Positions 1 to 7,763 of a stretch of DNA of 64,000 nt are shown here, one piece after another; positions within the stretch are counted from its first letter, which is position 1, and the number at the start of each line of letters is the position of its first letter. Source of the DNA: Rhodanobacter sp. FDAARGOS 1247 (GTDB lineage: Bacteria; Pseudomonadota; Gammaproteobacteria; Xanthomonadales; Rhodanobacteraceae); contig NZ_CP069535.1 of NCBI RefSeq assembly GCF_016889805.1, positions 372,001 to 436,000 on the forward strand, in the 5' to 3' direction. The notes below the pieces were generated by a model, which ran no database searches, was not told the origin of the DNA, and worked only from the letters and a program-made list of their open reading frames with translations. The translations under genes and the position numbers were made by a program.

Positions 1-1
1 G

Positions 2-1279
2 TATGAAGTAGAGGATGGTGTCTTCAAGCAGATCTGCGAGGCGGCGCGTAGCCGCAACGTGGCAGAAACCGGAACCGGCATCGACATTGCCGGACGAAAA
101 ATCTGGAAGGTCTCGCTGGGTGATGCGAGTACCGAAGGTCACATTTTCGATGAATGCATGCGTGAGGGCGTCGCACTGCTCGGATTTGGATCGGATGCGG
201 ATTTGTCCGACGTAACGTCACGCTCGGATATTGTCGAACGCTTGCGCGCCGCAGGCGAGAAGGTTGAATCGACCGACTACGCGGTGACTGCTCTCGATCT
301 GTTCGTCCGTCGCATGCAGACGGGCGATCTGGTGGTCGTGACCCAAGGCAACTTGAAGTTCCGTGCGATTGGCGAGGTCACCGGCGACTATGTTCACGTC
401 GACCGAGAGGGTGTGGACACCTATGCGCAGGGCCGGCCGGTACGCTGGCTTCGTCAGTACGATCCGGCCCGCCCCTACGCTGACCTGATGGAAAACCGCT
501 TCAGCCAGATGACGATTTACGAATTGCGGTCGGGATCGATCAATATGGAGCGCCTGGCGGCGCTGCTGGCGCCCGAGCAAGCCCAACTGCATCAACCCGA
601 GGCGCGCGTTTTGATCATCGACGAGATCAACCGCGGCAACATCTCGCGCATCTTCGGCGAGCTGATCACCCTGGTCGAGCCATCCAAACGCGATGGCTGT
701 GCCGAGGCGCTTGAAGTGACCTTGCCGTATTCCAAAGAGCGCTTCAGCGTGCCGCGCAACGTGCATCTGATCGGCACCATGAATACCGCCGACCGCTCGC
801 TGGCCGGGCTGGATGTGGCGCTGCGCCGACGCTTCGAGTTTGTGGAAATGCTGCCGGATATCGAAGCACTTGCCGGCGTGGTGGTAGCCGGGGTGCCGGT
901 GGATGCGCTGCTGTCCACCATGAACCGACGCATCGAAGTGCTGCTGGGGCGCGACTACATGCTGGGCCACGCCTACTTCATGAGCCTGAAGGGCGCGCCG
1001 TCGCTGGAGGCGTTGGCCGGAGTGTTCCGTCGGCAGGTGCTGCCGTTGCTGCAGGAGTATTTTTTCGAGGACTGGCAGAAGATCGCCTGGGTGCTCAATG
1101 ACCATCGCAAGCCGGCGGAGCTGCAGTTCCTGCGGCAGGACAGCACCGGCATGTCCGAGTTGCTGGGCGACGACGTGGCGCTACCGACCGAAGGCCGCGT
1201 CTGGACGATCAACGCGGCGGCGTTCGGCAAGCCCGAAGCCTACGCCGCGATCATCCAGGCTCCCCAGGGCGCAGCGTGA
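2..1279 (+). CDS. mcrB: McrB-type restriction NTPase, 5' end outside window, with inserted EVE-like domain
   Basis: Motor subunit of a McrBC modification-dependent (type IV) restriction system; with McrC it would translocate on and cut modified DNA. The frame is open from the left edge, so the Walker A loop and N-terminal DNA-binding region are missing. Visible AAA+ parts are the DGVF stretch before nt 58, Walker B LIIDEINRGN near nt 611-640, sensor 1 GTMNTADRS near nt 773-799 and LDVALRRRF, all typical of McrB GTPases. Between the DGVF stretch and Walker B lies about 165 extra residues (about nt 95-592) with features of an EVE/PUA-like modified-base reader (IWKVSLG, ALLGFG, GDLVVV, AIGEVTGDY). 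E. coli McrB has only a short linker there. The stop overlaps the mcrC start. Family call firm; the domain call for the insert is inference. Confidence 0.9.
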   Translation, partial: YEVEDGVFKQICEAARSRNVAETGTGIDIAGRKIWKVSLGDASTEGHIFDECMREGVALLGFGSDADLSDVTSRSDIVERLRAAGEKVESTDYAVTALDLFVRRMQTGDLVVVTQGNLKFRAIGEVTGDYVHVDREGVDTYAQGRPVRWLRQYDPARPYADLMENRFSQMTIYELRSGSINMERLAALLAPEQAQLHQPEARVLIIDEINRGNISRIFGELITLVEPSKRDGCAEALEVTLPYSKERFSVPRNVHLIGTMNTADRSLAGLDVALRRRFEFVEMLPDIEALAGVVVAGVPVDALLSTMNRRIEVLLGRDYMLGHAYFMSLKGAPSLEALAGVFRRQVLPLLQEYFFEDWQKIAWVLNDHRKPAELQFLRQDSTGMSELLGDDVALPTEGRVWTINAAAFGKPEAYAAIIQAPQGAA

Positions 1280-2556
1280 CGCTGATCACCGTCCGCGAGC
1301 ACGCCAGGCTGACCACCGGCCTGGTGACTGCCGGCAGTATGGACGAGGCGAGCATTCCGTCTTCTGCGTTCGACTGGCTGTGTCGCGAGGCGCAGCGATT
1401 CCGCACGCGCGGTGCGGCGCTGGTGCAGCTGGAGGACCGACGCTGGCTGCGACTGGACAATTACGTGGGCGTGCTGGAATCGCCCTGCGGCACGCGCATC
1501 GAGATCCTGCCCAAGCATGTGCGCGGCCAGGGCGATGTGACGGCGGCGCGCAAGGTGCTGGTGCAGATGTTGCAGCACGGCTTGCGCCTTCCAGTGCGGG
1601 ATACCGGCCCCACCGCGCTGCAGACTTTCGATGCGCCGGTGAGCGAATGGATCATCCAGCAGTTCCTGCGGGAGCTGGACGTGCTGGTGCGGCGCGGCCT
1701 GCGTTTCGACTACCACCCGGTGGAAGAAGAGGTGCGGTTTTTGCGCGGCCGCCTGCAGGTCGCGCGGCAGATTCGTCAGCCGGCCGGGCGGCAGCATCTG
1801 TTCCAGGTGGAGCACCAGGTTTTCGATGCGAACCGCCCGGAGAACCGGCTGCTTGCCTGTGCGCTGGACAAGGTGGCGGGCATGACGCGGGAGTCCGCCA
1901 ACTGGCGGATGGCGCATGAACTGCAGCACCAGTTGGCGGAGGTTGCGCGCAGCCGCGACGTGGCGGGCGACTTCCGCCAATGGAGCCACGACCGACTGAT
2001 GAGCCACTACGGCAGCATCCGTCCCTGGTGCGAGCTTGTCCTCGGCGATCGCAACCCGATGTCGGCACTCGGCGAATGGACCGGACGCAGCCTGCTGTTT
2101 CCGATGGAGAAGGTGTTCGAGAATTTTGTGGAAGCCTGCCTGCGTCGTCGGCTCCCCCACGGCGCGACACTGCAGCCGCAGGCGGCCAGCAAATACTTTT
2201 GCCGGCAGGGGTCACGCCAGCTGTTCCAGCTGCGCCCGGATTTCGTGATCAAGTACGAAGGCGTGACCTGGGTGGTGGACGCCAAGTGGAAACTTCTCGA
2301 CCGGGCCGACGTCGGCAACAACTATGGCTTGAGCCAAGGTGACTTCTACCAGCTGTTCGCCTACGGCAAGCGCTACTTGTCGGGAAAGGGGCAACTGGTG
2401 CTGGTCTATCCCGGAACCGAAACGTTCGACAAGGCGCTTGAGACGTTCGACCTGGAGGATGGTCTGTCGCTGGATGCCGTTCCGCTGGACCTCGAAAATC
2501 GCTGCCTGATCGGCAGCGCATTGCCCGATCGAAATGCCGTGGCAGCTGGCTCCTAG
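1276..2556 (+). CDS. mcrC: McrC-like nuclease subunit of McrBC restriction system
   Basis: Nuclease partner of McrB; McrC family members stimulate McrB NTP hydrolysis and cut DNA with a PD-(D/E)xK centre. The 426-residue protein has a large N-terminal McrB-contacting region and a C-terminal nuclease core: PMEKVFENF at 277-285, PD at 321-322 and the D335-A-K337 element inside VVDAKWK. Translation starts at GTG in a GTGA overlap with the mcrB stop, so the two are translationally coupled. Length is somewhat above E. coli McrC (about 350 aa). The motif set is intact, so the enzyme should be active. Confidence 0.9.
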   Translation: MTLITVREHARLTTGLVTAGSMDEASIPSSAFDWLCREAQRFRTRGAALVQLEDRRWLRLDNYVGVLESPCGTRIEILPKHVRGQGDVTAARKVLVQMLQHGLRLPVRDTGPTALQTFDAPVSEWIIQQFLRELDVLVRRGLRFDYHPVEEEVRFLRGRLQVARQIRQPAGRQHLFQVEHQVFDANRPENRLLACALDKVAGMTRESANWRMAHELQHQLAEVARSRDVAGDFRQWSHDRLMSHYGSIRPWCELVLGDRNPMSALGEWTGRSLLFPMEKVFENFVEACLRRRLPHGATLQPQAASKYFCRQGSRQLFQLRPDFVIKYEGVTWVVDAKWKLLDRADVGNNYGLSQGDFYQLFAYGKRYLSGKGQLVLVYPGTETFDKALETFDLEDGLSLDAVPLDLENRCLIGSALPDRNAVAAGS

Positions 2557-2616
2557 AGGTCCTTCCGGATTGACGACATCATCTTCGGGGATGCGAGCCA
2601 TGGGTTTACGAAAACA

Positions 2617-2645
2617 TCAAAAAGAACACTCTGAGTGAGCTGTTT
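2617..2645. promoter_or_regulatory. Upstream imperfect dyad, second candidate AbiEi site
   Basis: The sequence ACT-CTG-AGT flanked by A- and T-rich arms forms an imperfect dyad here. It carries the 9-mer TGAGTGAGC at 2632-2640, which recurs at 2705-2713 inside the dyad over the abiEi start. Two similar sites upstream of an antitoxin gene fit the known AbiEi pattern of binding inverted repeats for autorepression. Function is inference. Confidence 0.4.
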
Positions 2646-2667
2646 TCATCATCAGCAAACTACCGGC

Positions 2668-2717
2668 TTGCATCAGGTTTCCCAAAGACCTATTTTGCGC
2701 ACTATGAGTGAGCAAAA
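2668..2717 (+). promoter_or_regulatory. abiE promoter with operator dyad over the start codon
   Basis: A sigma70-like promoter is readable: TTGCAT (2668-2673), 17-nt spacer, TATTTT (2691-2696). Initiation would fall at or next to the ATG at 2704, implying a leaderless mRNA; no Shine-Dalgarno is visible there. TTTTGCGCACT (2693-2703) and AGTGAGCAAAA (2707-2717) match as an inverted repeat at 10 of 11 positions, centred exactly on the ATG. It overlaps the -10 element and start point, the right place for negative autoregulation by AbiEi, which is known for type IV AbiE systems. Confidence 0.6.
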
Positions 2718-3522
2718 AACAACAAAGATAAACCAGTTGCTGCGCTCCCTGGATGACACCCGGCTGGTGACCAGTCGTTGGCTGCAGGCCCGGGGCTACA
2801 CCCGCAGTCTGGTGGCGCGCTACGTGGCCGGTGGCTGGCTGGTGTCGCCGGCGCGTGGCGTTTATCAACGCGCCGGCGGCGTGCTTCGTTGGGAAAGCGT
2901 GCTGGACACGCTGCAATGCCTGGAAGGACTTGCCGTGCATGCCGGGGGCCGTTTCGCCCTGGCCCGACAGGGGCATGAGCACTTTCTTCGACTGGGGCAG
3001 GCGGCCACGGTCACTCTTTACGGCGCGGCGAGGTTGCCGGGCTGGGTTGGCAAGCTGGAACTGGCCGAACGCTTCGACTATCGCGGCCGGGGTCCGTTCG
3101 ACCTTGCGCTTGCGGACCTTGCGACCGCTTCGGACGAACGTCTGCAGGCCTGCGGCTTGACCCGCCTGGCCACGGCATCCGGCGTCCAGCCGGTGGTGCT
3201 GGCCATGCCCGAGCGCGCGATATTGGAGTTGTGCGACGAACCGCCTTCAGCGGCGTTGGTGTACGAGGTCGACGCGCTGATGCAGGGACTCGCCACGCTG
3301 CGGCCGCGCTTGCTCGGCACGCTGCTGGGGCAATGTCGCAGCATCAAGGCCAAGCGCCTGTTCCTGGCGCTGGCCGAGCGGCATCACCACGCCTGGTGGG
3401 ACCATCTGCATCCCGACAAATTCGACCTGGGCAGCGGCAAGCGCGTGCTGGTGCAAGGCGGGCGTCTGCATCCGACGTATCAGATAACCTTGCCGGCGGA
3501 TCTCGATGAGCAGCTGGGATAG
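2704..3522 (+). CDS. abiEi: AbiEi-family antitoxin (winged-helix)
   Basis: Antitoxin and autorepressor of a type IV abortive-infection/toxin-antitoxin pair. About 272 aa from the ATG at 2704. Residues about 10-60 read as the winged-helix of AbiEi (RLVTSRWL, YTRSLVARYV, GGWLVSPARGVYQ), followed by WESVLDTLQ and a larger C-terminal domain of the AbiEi_3 type. A GTG at 2635 in the same frame would add 23 residues, but the promoter and dyad placed at 2668-2717 make the ATG more likely. It overlaps the toxin gene by 17 nt. The upstream 150 bp is noticeably more AT-rich than the surroundings, which suggests the pair was acquired as a module. Confidence 0.85.
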   Translation: MSEQKTTKINQLLRSLDDTRLVTSRWLQARGYTRSLVARYVAGGWLVSPARGVYQRAGGVLRWESVLDTLQCLEGLAVHAGGRFALARQGHEHFLRLGQAATVTLYGAARLPGWVGKLELAERFDYRGRGPFDLALADLATASDERLQACGLTRLATASGVQPVVLAMPERAILELCDEPPSAALVYEVDALMQGLATLRPRLLGTLLGQCRSIKAKRLFLALAERHHHAWWDHLHPDKFDLGSGKRVLVQGGRLHPTYQITLPADLDEQLG

Positions 3523-4462
3523 GCGCTACGCCGAACAGGTGAAGCTGCTGGTGGAGATCCTGCCGGCGCTGGCGCGCGAGCCACGATTTGCGCTCAAGGG
3601 CGGCACCGCGATCAACCTGTTCGAGCATGACCTGCCCCGCTTGTCGGTCGACATCGATCTGACCTGGCTGCCCGTCGGCAACTTCGCGAACGACGCCGCT
3701 TCGATCGCCGAAAGCCTGGCGGCACTGGGCGAGGCGCTTCGCTCCGGCCCGATGCGCCTGCAAGTGCAGCCCTCGGCGAACCAGGGCGCGCCGATCAACC
3801 GGATCATTGCCAGTCGCGGCCGGGCGCAGGTGAAGATCGAGACCTCGCCGGTCATGCGCGGCAGCGTGCATCCGATTCGCAGCATGACCGTGCAACCGGC
3901 GGTGGAGGCAGCCTTCGGTTTCGCCCAAGTGCAGGTGCTGCACTTTGCGGACCTGTACGCGGGCAAGCTTGCCGCGGCGCTGTCGCGGCAACATCCGCGC
4001 GACCTTTTTGACATGGGCGCGGTGCTTGAGCAGGAACGGCTGGACGCCATGCTGTGGCGCACCTTTCTGATCTACCTGACCTGCAGCCCCAAGCCTGCCG
4101 CAGAAATACTGGCCCCTGCCGAGCCGCGTGATTTTGCGGCAACCTTTGCTGATCACTTCGAAGGCATGACGGCTGAACCCACCAGCGCCGAAGCCTTGCT
4201 CGCGATACGCGACCGGTTGCTGGCGCGCATGCGCGAGCTGATGGACGACAGCAGCTGCGAATTTCTCATGGCGGTGGAACGCGAGGCTCCCGCTTTCGAC
4301 CTGCTCGGGATGCCGCAGGCGGCAAGCTTGCCCGCGATTCGTCGCAAACTGGAGAATCTGGGTCGGCGCTCACACGCGAAGCGCGCGGCCGATCAACGCA
4401 AGCTTCAGGATACGCTGGAGCAACTGCGCGGCACGGGCAGCTCACACAGGGGAGTTCCATGA
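3506..4462 (+). CDS. abiEii: AbiEii-family nucleotidyltransferase toxin
   Basis: Toxin of the AbiE system; AbiEii proteins are DNA polymerase beta-like nucleotidyltransferases that cause growth arrest when the antitoxin is lost. Motif I is KGGTAINLF at residues 31-39 and the metal-binding pair is D49/D51 in SVDIDLTW. Further along, DLYAGKLAAAL and RQHPRDLFD match the conserved C-terminal motifs of the AbiEii/AbiGii family. All key residues are present, so the toxin looks intact. At 318 aa it is of usual length. The start overlaps the antitoxin end by 17 nt and its stop overlaps the hsdR start (ATGA). Confidence 0.88.
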   Translation: MSSWDRRYAEQVKLLVEILPALAREPRFALKGGTAINLFEHDLPRLSVDIDLTWLPVGNFANDAASIAESLAALGEALRSGPMRLQVQPSANQGAPINRIIASRGRAQVKIETSPVMRGSVHPIRSMTVQPAVEAAFGFAQVQVLHFADLYAGKLAAALSRQHPRDLFDMGAVLEQERLDAMLWRTFLIYLTCSPKPAAEILAPAEPRDFAATFADHFEGMTAEPTSAEALLAIRDRLLARMRELMDDSSCEFLMAVEREAPAFDLLGMPQAASLPAIRRKLENLGRRSHAKRAADQRKLQDTLEQLRGTGSSHRGVP

Positions 4463-7400
4463 AGGAAGACCACCTCGAATCCGCCTGCCTGGACTGGCTG
4501 GGAGAACTCAGCTGGACCTGCGTGCACGGTGACGAGGTATCGCCCGGTGGCGACCAGTGCGACCGCGCCAGGTATTCCGACGTGGTGCTGGCCTCGCGTT
4601 TGCGCGAGGCGACGGTGCGGCTGAATCCCGAACTGACCGCCGCCGAAGTCGACGAGGTGGTGGACAAGTTGACGGGCTACGGCGCGCAGTCGCTGGTGGA
4701 CGGCAACAAGGAGGTCTACGACTGGCTGCGCAACGGCGTGCCGATCCAGCGCATCGAGCCCGATGGCCGGCGCACGGTGTTGCGCGCGCGGGTGATCGAC
4801 GTCGACGGCGGCAATGACTTGCTGGCGGTGCAGCAGCTCACGGTGCACGGGTTGAAGGTGCGTCGTCCGGATCTGGTGTTGTTCGTCAACGGCCTGCCGC
4901 TGGTGGTGATCGAGCTGAAGAACCCGGCGGATCTGCATGCCGACATCGAGGCGGCGTGGAACCAGATCCAGACCTACCAGACCGACATTCCCCAGCTGTT
5001 CTACTTCAACCTGCTCAACGTGATCTCCGACGGCACGGTGGCGCGCTACGGCTCGCTGACCGCAGAGTTTGGCCGCTACTCGCGCTGGCGTCTGCTCGGT
5101 GGCGAGAGGGTGGCGAAGGGGCGGCTGGAGCTCGACGTGCTGATGCTCGGCCTGTTCGAGCCGCGCACGCTGCTGACGTTCTTCCACAGCTTTGTCGCGT
5201 TTGGCGGGGCCGATGGCGGCGCCAGCTTCAAGATCATCGCGCAGTGGCATCAATACCATGGCGTGCAGAAGGCGGTGGCGCGCGCTGCCGACGCGCTGCT
5301 GCATCGCAAGGACGGCAAGGGCGGCGTGATCTGGTTTACCCAGGGCTCGGGCAAGTCGCTGTTGGCGCTGTTCTACGTGATGGCGCTGCGCGATCACCCG
5401 GAGTTCCGCAACCCCACCGTGGTGCTGGTGACCGATCGCAACGACCTGGACGGCCAGCTTTACGAAACCTTCTCCGATTGCGCCTGGTCGCTGCGCGGCA
5501 CGCCGGAGCAGGCCGACAGCCGCGACGACCTGCGCGACAAGCTCTCGCAGGTGCAGGCCGGCGGGATCATCTTCACCACCATCAACAAGTTTGCGCCGGA
5601 GGCCGGCAAGGCTTCCGTGCCGGTGTTGTGCGACCGCTCCAACGTGATCGTGATCGCCGACGAGGCGCATCGCACGCAGTACGGCTTCAGGGCAGACATG
5701 GACGTGCAGACCGGCAAGACGAAGTACGGTCTGGCCAAGTACATGCGCGACGCGCTGCCCAACGCGATCTACCTGGGCATGACCGGCACGCCGGTGAGCC
5801 TGGACGATCGTGACACCGAGGCGGTGTTCGGCAGCTATGTCGACGTGTACGACATGATCGCCGCGCAGGACGATCACGCCGTCGTCCCGGTGAGCTACGA
5901 ATCGCGCATCATCGAACTGCGCTTCAACGAGGCCGAGAAGCAGGCCTTGATGGACGAGTTTCTCGAAGTCACTGAGGACGAGGACGAAGGCCAGCAGAGC
6001 AAGACTGCCAGCCGCTTGACCCGGCTGGAAGCGCTGGCGATGGCCGAAGGCCGGCTGGAAGTATTGGCCGCCGACCTGGTCGCGCACTGGGAAGCACGCA
6101 CCGAATCGGTGGCGGGCAAGGCGATGATCGTGGCGATCTCGCGCGAGGCGGCGATCCGCCTGTACGACGCGATCGTGAAGTTGCGTCCGGACTGGCACAG
6201 CGACGACATCAATGCGGGCCACATCAAGATCGTGATGACCGGCAGCTCGGCCGATCCAAGCCACTACCAGCCGCACCGCACCGACAAGCCACAGCGCAAA
6301 TTGCTGGAAAAGCGTTTCAAGGACCCTGCCGATCCGCTGGAACTGGTGATCGTGCGCGACATGTGGCTGACCGGCTTCGACGCGCCGCCCGTGCACACAC
6401 TGTACGTGGACAAGCCGATGCAGGGTCATGGCCTGATGCAGGCGATCGCGCGCACCAATCGCATCTGGAAGGACAAGCCGGGCGGCTTGATCGTCGACTA
6501 CATCGGCATTGGCGAAGAGCTGAAGAAGGCGATCAGGCAATACACCAAGGACGCCGGCGCCGAGCGCGAGCCGGTGGATACCTCCGGCGCTGCGCTGCAG
6601 GTATTGCTCGACACGCTGGACGTGATCCGCAAGGAGTTCTTCCACGGCTTCGACTACGCCGGCATCGAGCAGCCGAAGAAGGCGCTGGCGCTGCTTGGCC
6701 CGGCGATGGAGCACATCCTGCAGGTCAATCCCGAAGTGGACGGCAAGGGGCGCAACCTCGGTGTGCGCAGTTATCTGGATCAGGTCGCCAAACTGACCAC
6801 CGCGCAGGCACTGGCCGGCACACAGCCGAAGGCGATGGCGGTGCGCGAGGAGATCGCGTTCATCCAGGCCGTGCGCGTGTGCCTGATCAAGCTAACCCGC
6901 GCTGGCGAGGGCCGCTCGCGGCTGGAGAAGGAGGCTGCACTGCGGCAACTGGTCGCCAAGGGCGTGCTGGTCGACGGGGTCAACGACATCTTCGCCACGC
7001 TGGGCTTGGGCAAGGCCGACATCTCGCTGCTGGATGAGGAGTTCCTGAAGCAGATCCGCGAAATGCCGACCAAGAACCTCGCCGCCGAACTGCTGGAGCG
7101 GTTGCTGGCCGACCAGATCCGGTCACGCGGCCAGAAGAACGCGATGCAGGGCAAGGAGTTCACCAAGAAGCTGGAGGAAGCGATCACGAAATACCAGAAC
7201 CGCGGCTTGACCACGGTCGAGGTGATCGAGGAAATGATCAAGCTGGCGCAGGAGATCAATGCCGCGCGCCCGCCGGACGGCATGAGCGAAGAGGAGTTCG
7301 CGTTCTACCAGGCGCTGATCGAAAACGAATCGGCCGTGCGTGAACTGGGCCATCCGGTGCTGCGCGCGCTGGCGATGGAACTCACCGACAAGCTGCGCCG

Positions 7401-7581
7401 CTCGGCCACGATCAACTGGCAGAACCGACGGGATTCGCGTGCCCGCATGATGGCGATGATCAAGGTGCTGCTGGCCAAGCACAAATATCCGCCGGACAAA
7501 CAACGTGAGGCGACCGAAAAGGTGATTGCCCAGGCCGAGCTGCTGGCGGACGCGTGGGCCGGTGATGCATCTCCCGCTTGA
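4459..7581 (+). CDS. hsdR: Type I restriction enzyme R subunit (HsdR)
   Basis: Motor and nuclease subunit of a type I restriction-modification complex. The 1040-aa protein has an N-terminal nuclease core (PD at 137-138, ELK at 152-154), a superfamily 2 translocase with Walker A TQGSGKS at 294-300, DEAH at 401-404 and a motif VI-like MQAIARTNRIW, then a C-terminal helical domain for binding the methylase. Its ATG overlaps the AbiEii stop, so it is the last gene of the island operon. No hsdM or hsdS lies between mcrC and hsdR or downstream of it. If the complex is functional these must lie left of the window or elsewhere. Length and motifs indicate an intact enzyme. Confidence 0.95.
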   Translation: MKEDHLESACLDWLGELSWTCVHGDEVSPGGDQCDRARYSDVVLASRLREATVRLNPELTAAEVDEVVDKLTGYGAQSLVDGNKEVYDWLRNGVPIQRIEPDGRRTVLRARVIDVDGGNDLLAVQQLTVHGLKVRRPDLVLFVNGLPLVVIELKNPADLHADIEAAWNQIQTYQTDIPQLFYFNLLNVISDGTVARYGSLTAEFGRYSRWRLLGGERVAKGRLELDVLMLGLFEPRTLLTFFHSFVAFGGADGGASFKIIAQWHQYHGVQKAVARAADALLHRKDGKGGVIWFTQGSGKSLLALFYVMALRDHPEFRNPTVVLVTDRNDLDGQLYETFSDCAWSLRGTPEQADSRDDLRDKLSQVQAGGIIFTTINKFAPEAGKASVPVLCDRSNVIVIADEAHRTQYGFRADMDVQTGKTKYGLAKYMRDALPNAIYLGMTGTPVSLDDRDTEAVFGSYVDVYDMIAAQDDHAVVPVSYESRIIELRFNEAEKQALMDEFLEVTEDEDEGQQSKTASRLTRLEALAMAEGRLEVLAADLVAHWEARTESVAGKAMIVAISREAAIRLYDAIVKLRPDWHSDDINAGHIKIVMTGSSADPSHYQPHRTDKPQRKLLEKRFKDPADPLELVIVRDMWLTGFDAPPVHTLYVDKPMQGHGLMQAIARTNRIWKDKPGGLIVDYIGIGEELKKAIRQYTKDAGAEREPVDTSGAALQVLLDTLDVIRKEFFHGFDYAGIEQPKKALALLGPAMEHILQVNPEVDGKGRNLGVRSYLDQVAKLTTAQALAGTQPKAMAVREEIAFIQAVRVCLIKLTRAGEGRSRLEKEAALRQLVAKGVLVDGVNDIFATLGLGKADISLLDEEFLKQIREMPTKNLAAELLERLLADQIRSRGQKNAMQGKEFTKKLEEAITKYQNRGLTTVEVIEEMIKLAQEINAARPPDGMSEEEFAFYQALIENESAVRELGHPVLRALAMELTDKLRRSATINWQNRRDSRARMMAMIKVLLAKHKYPPDKQREATEKVIAQAELLADAWAGDASPA

Positions 7582-7589
7582 GGCGGGAG
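7571..7589 (+). terminator. Hairpin enclosing the hsdR stop codon
   Basis: CTCCCGC (7571-7577) pairs perfectly with GCGGGAG (7583-7589); the loop TTGAG contains the TGA stop. No T-run follows, so it is at best a Rho-dependent pause or mRNA 3'-end stabiliser. It marks the end of the defence operon before recC. Confidence 0.35.
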
Positions 7590-7763
7590 CTTGGGTCGTA
7601 CGCGCCTGCATCGGCGTCGACGGAGCGCCCACTACGAGCCGAGTCCAGGGAAAACGCGTTCGCCGTGGCCGAGGGTCTGCGGGCCATTGCAATCCCCATC
7701 TGCGCTGGTGAAGATCGGTCGGATGGGTGACGGGTCATCCGGTGAACTCCAGGAGTGGGTGCA

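Noticed and set aside
2635..2703. Upstream GTG start for abiEi
   Set aside because: Would place the promoter and operator inside the coding sequence; no Shine-Dalgarno; the added residues do not fit the winged-helix start.
4405..6714. 769-codon open frame antisense to hsdR
   Set aside because: Composition is His/Arg/Ala/Val-rich without family motifs, as expected from the reverse frame of a high-GC gene; hsdR has all catalytic motifs.
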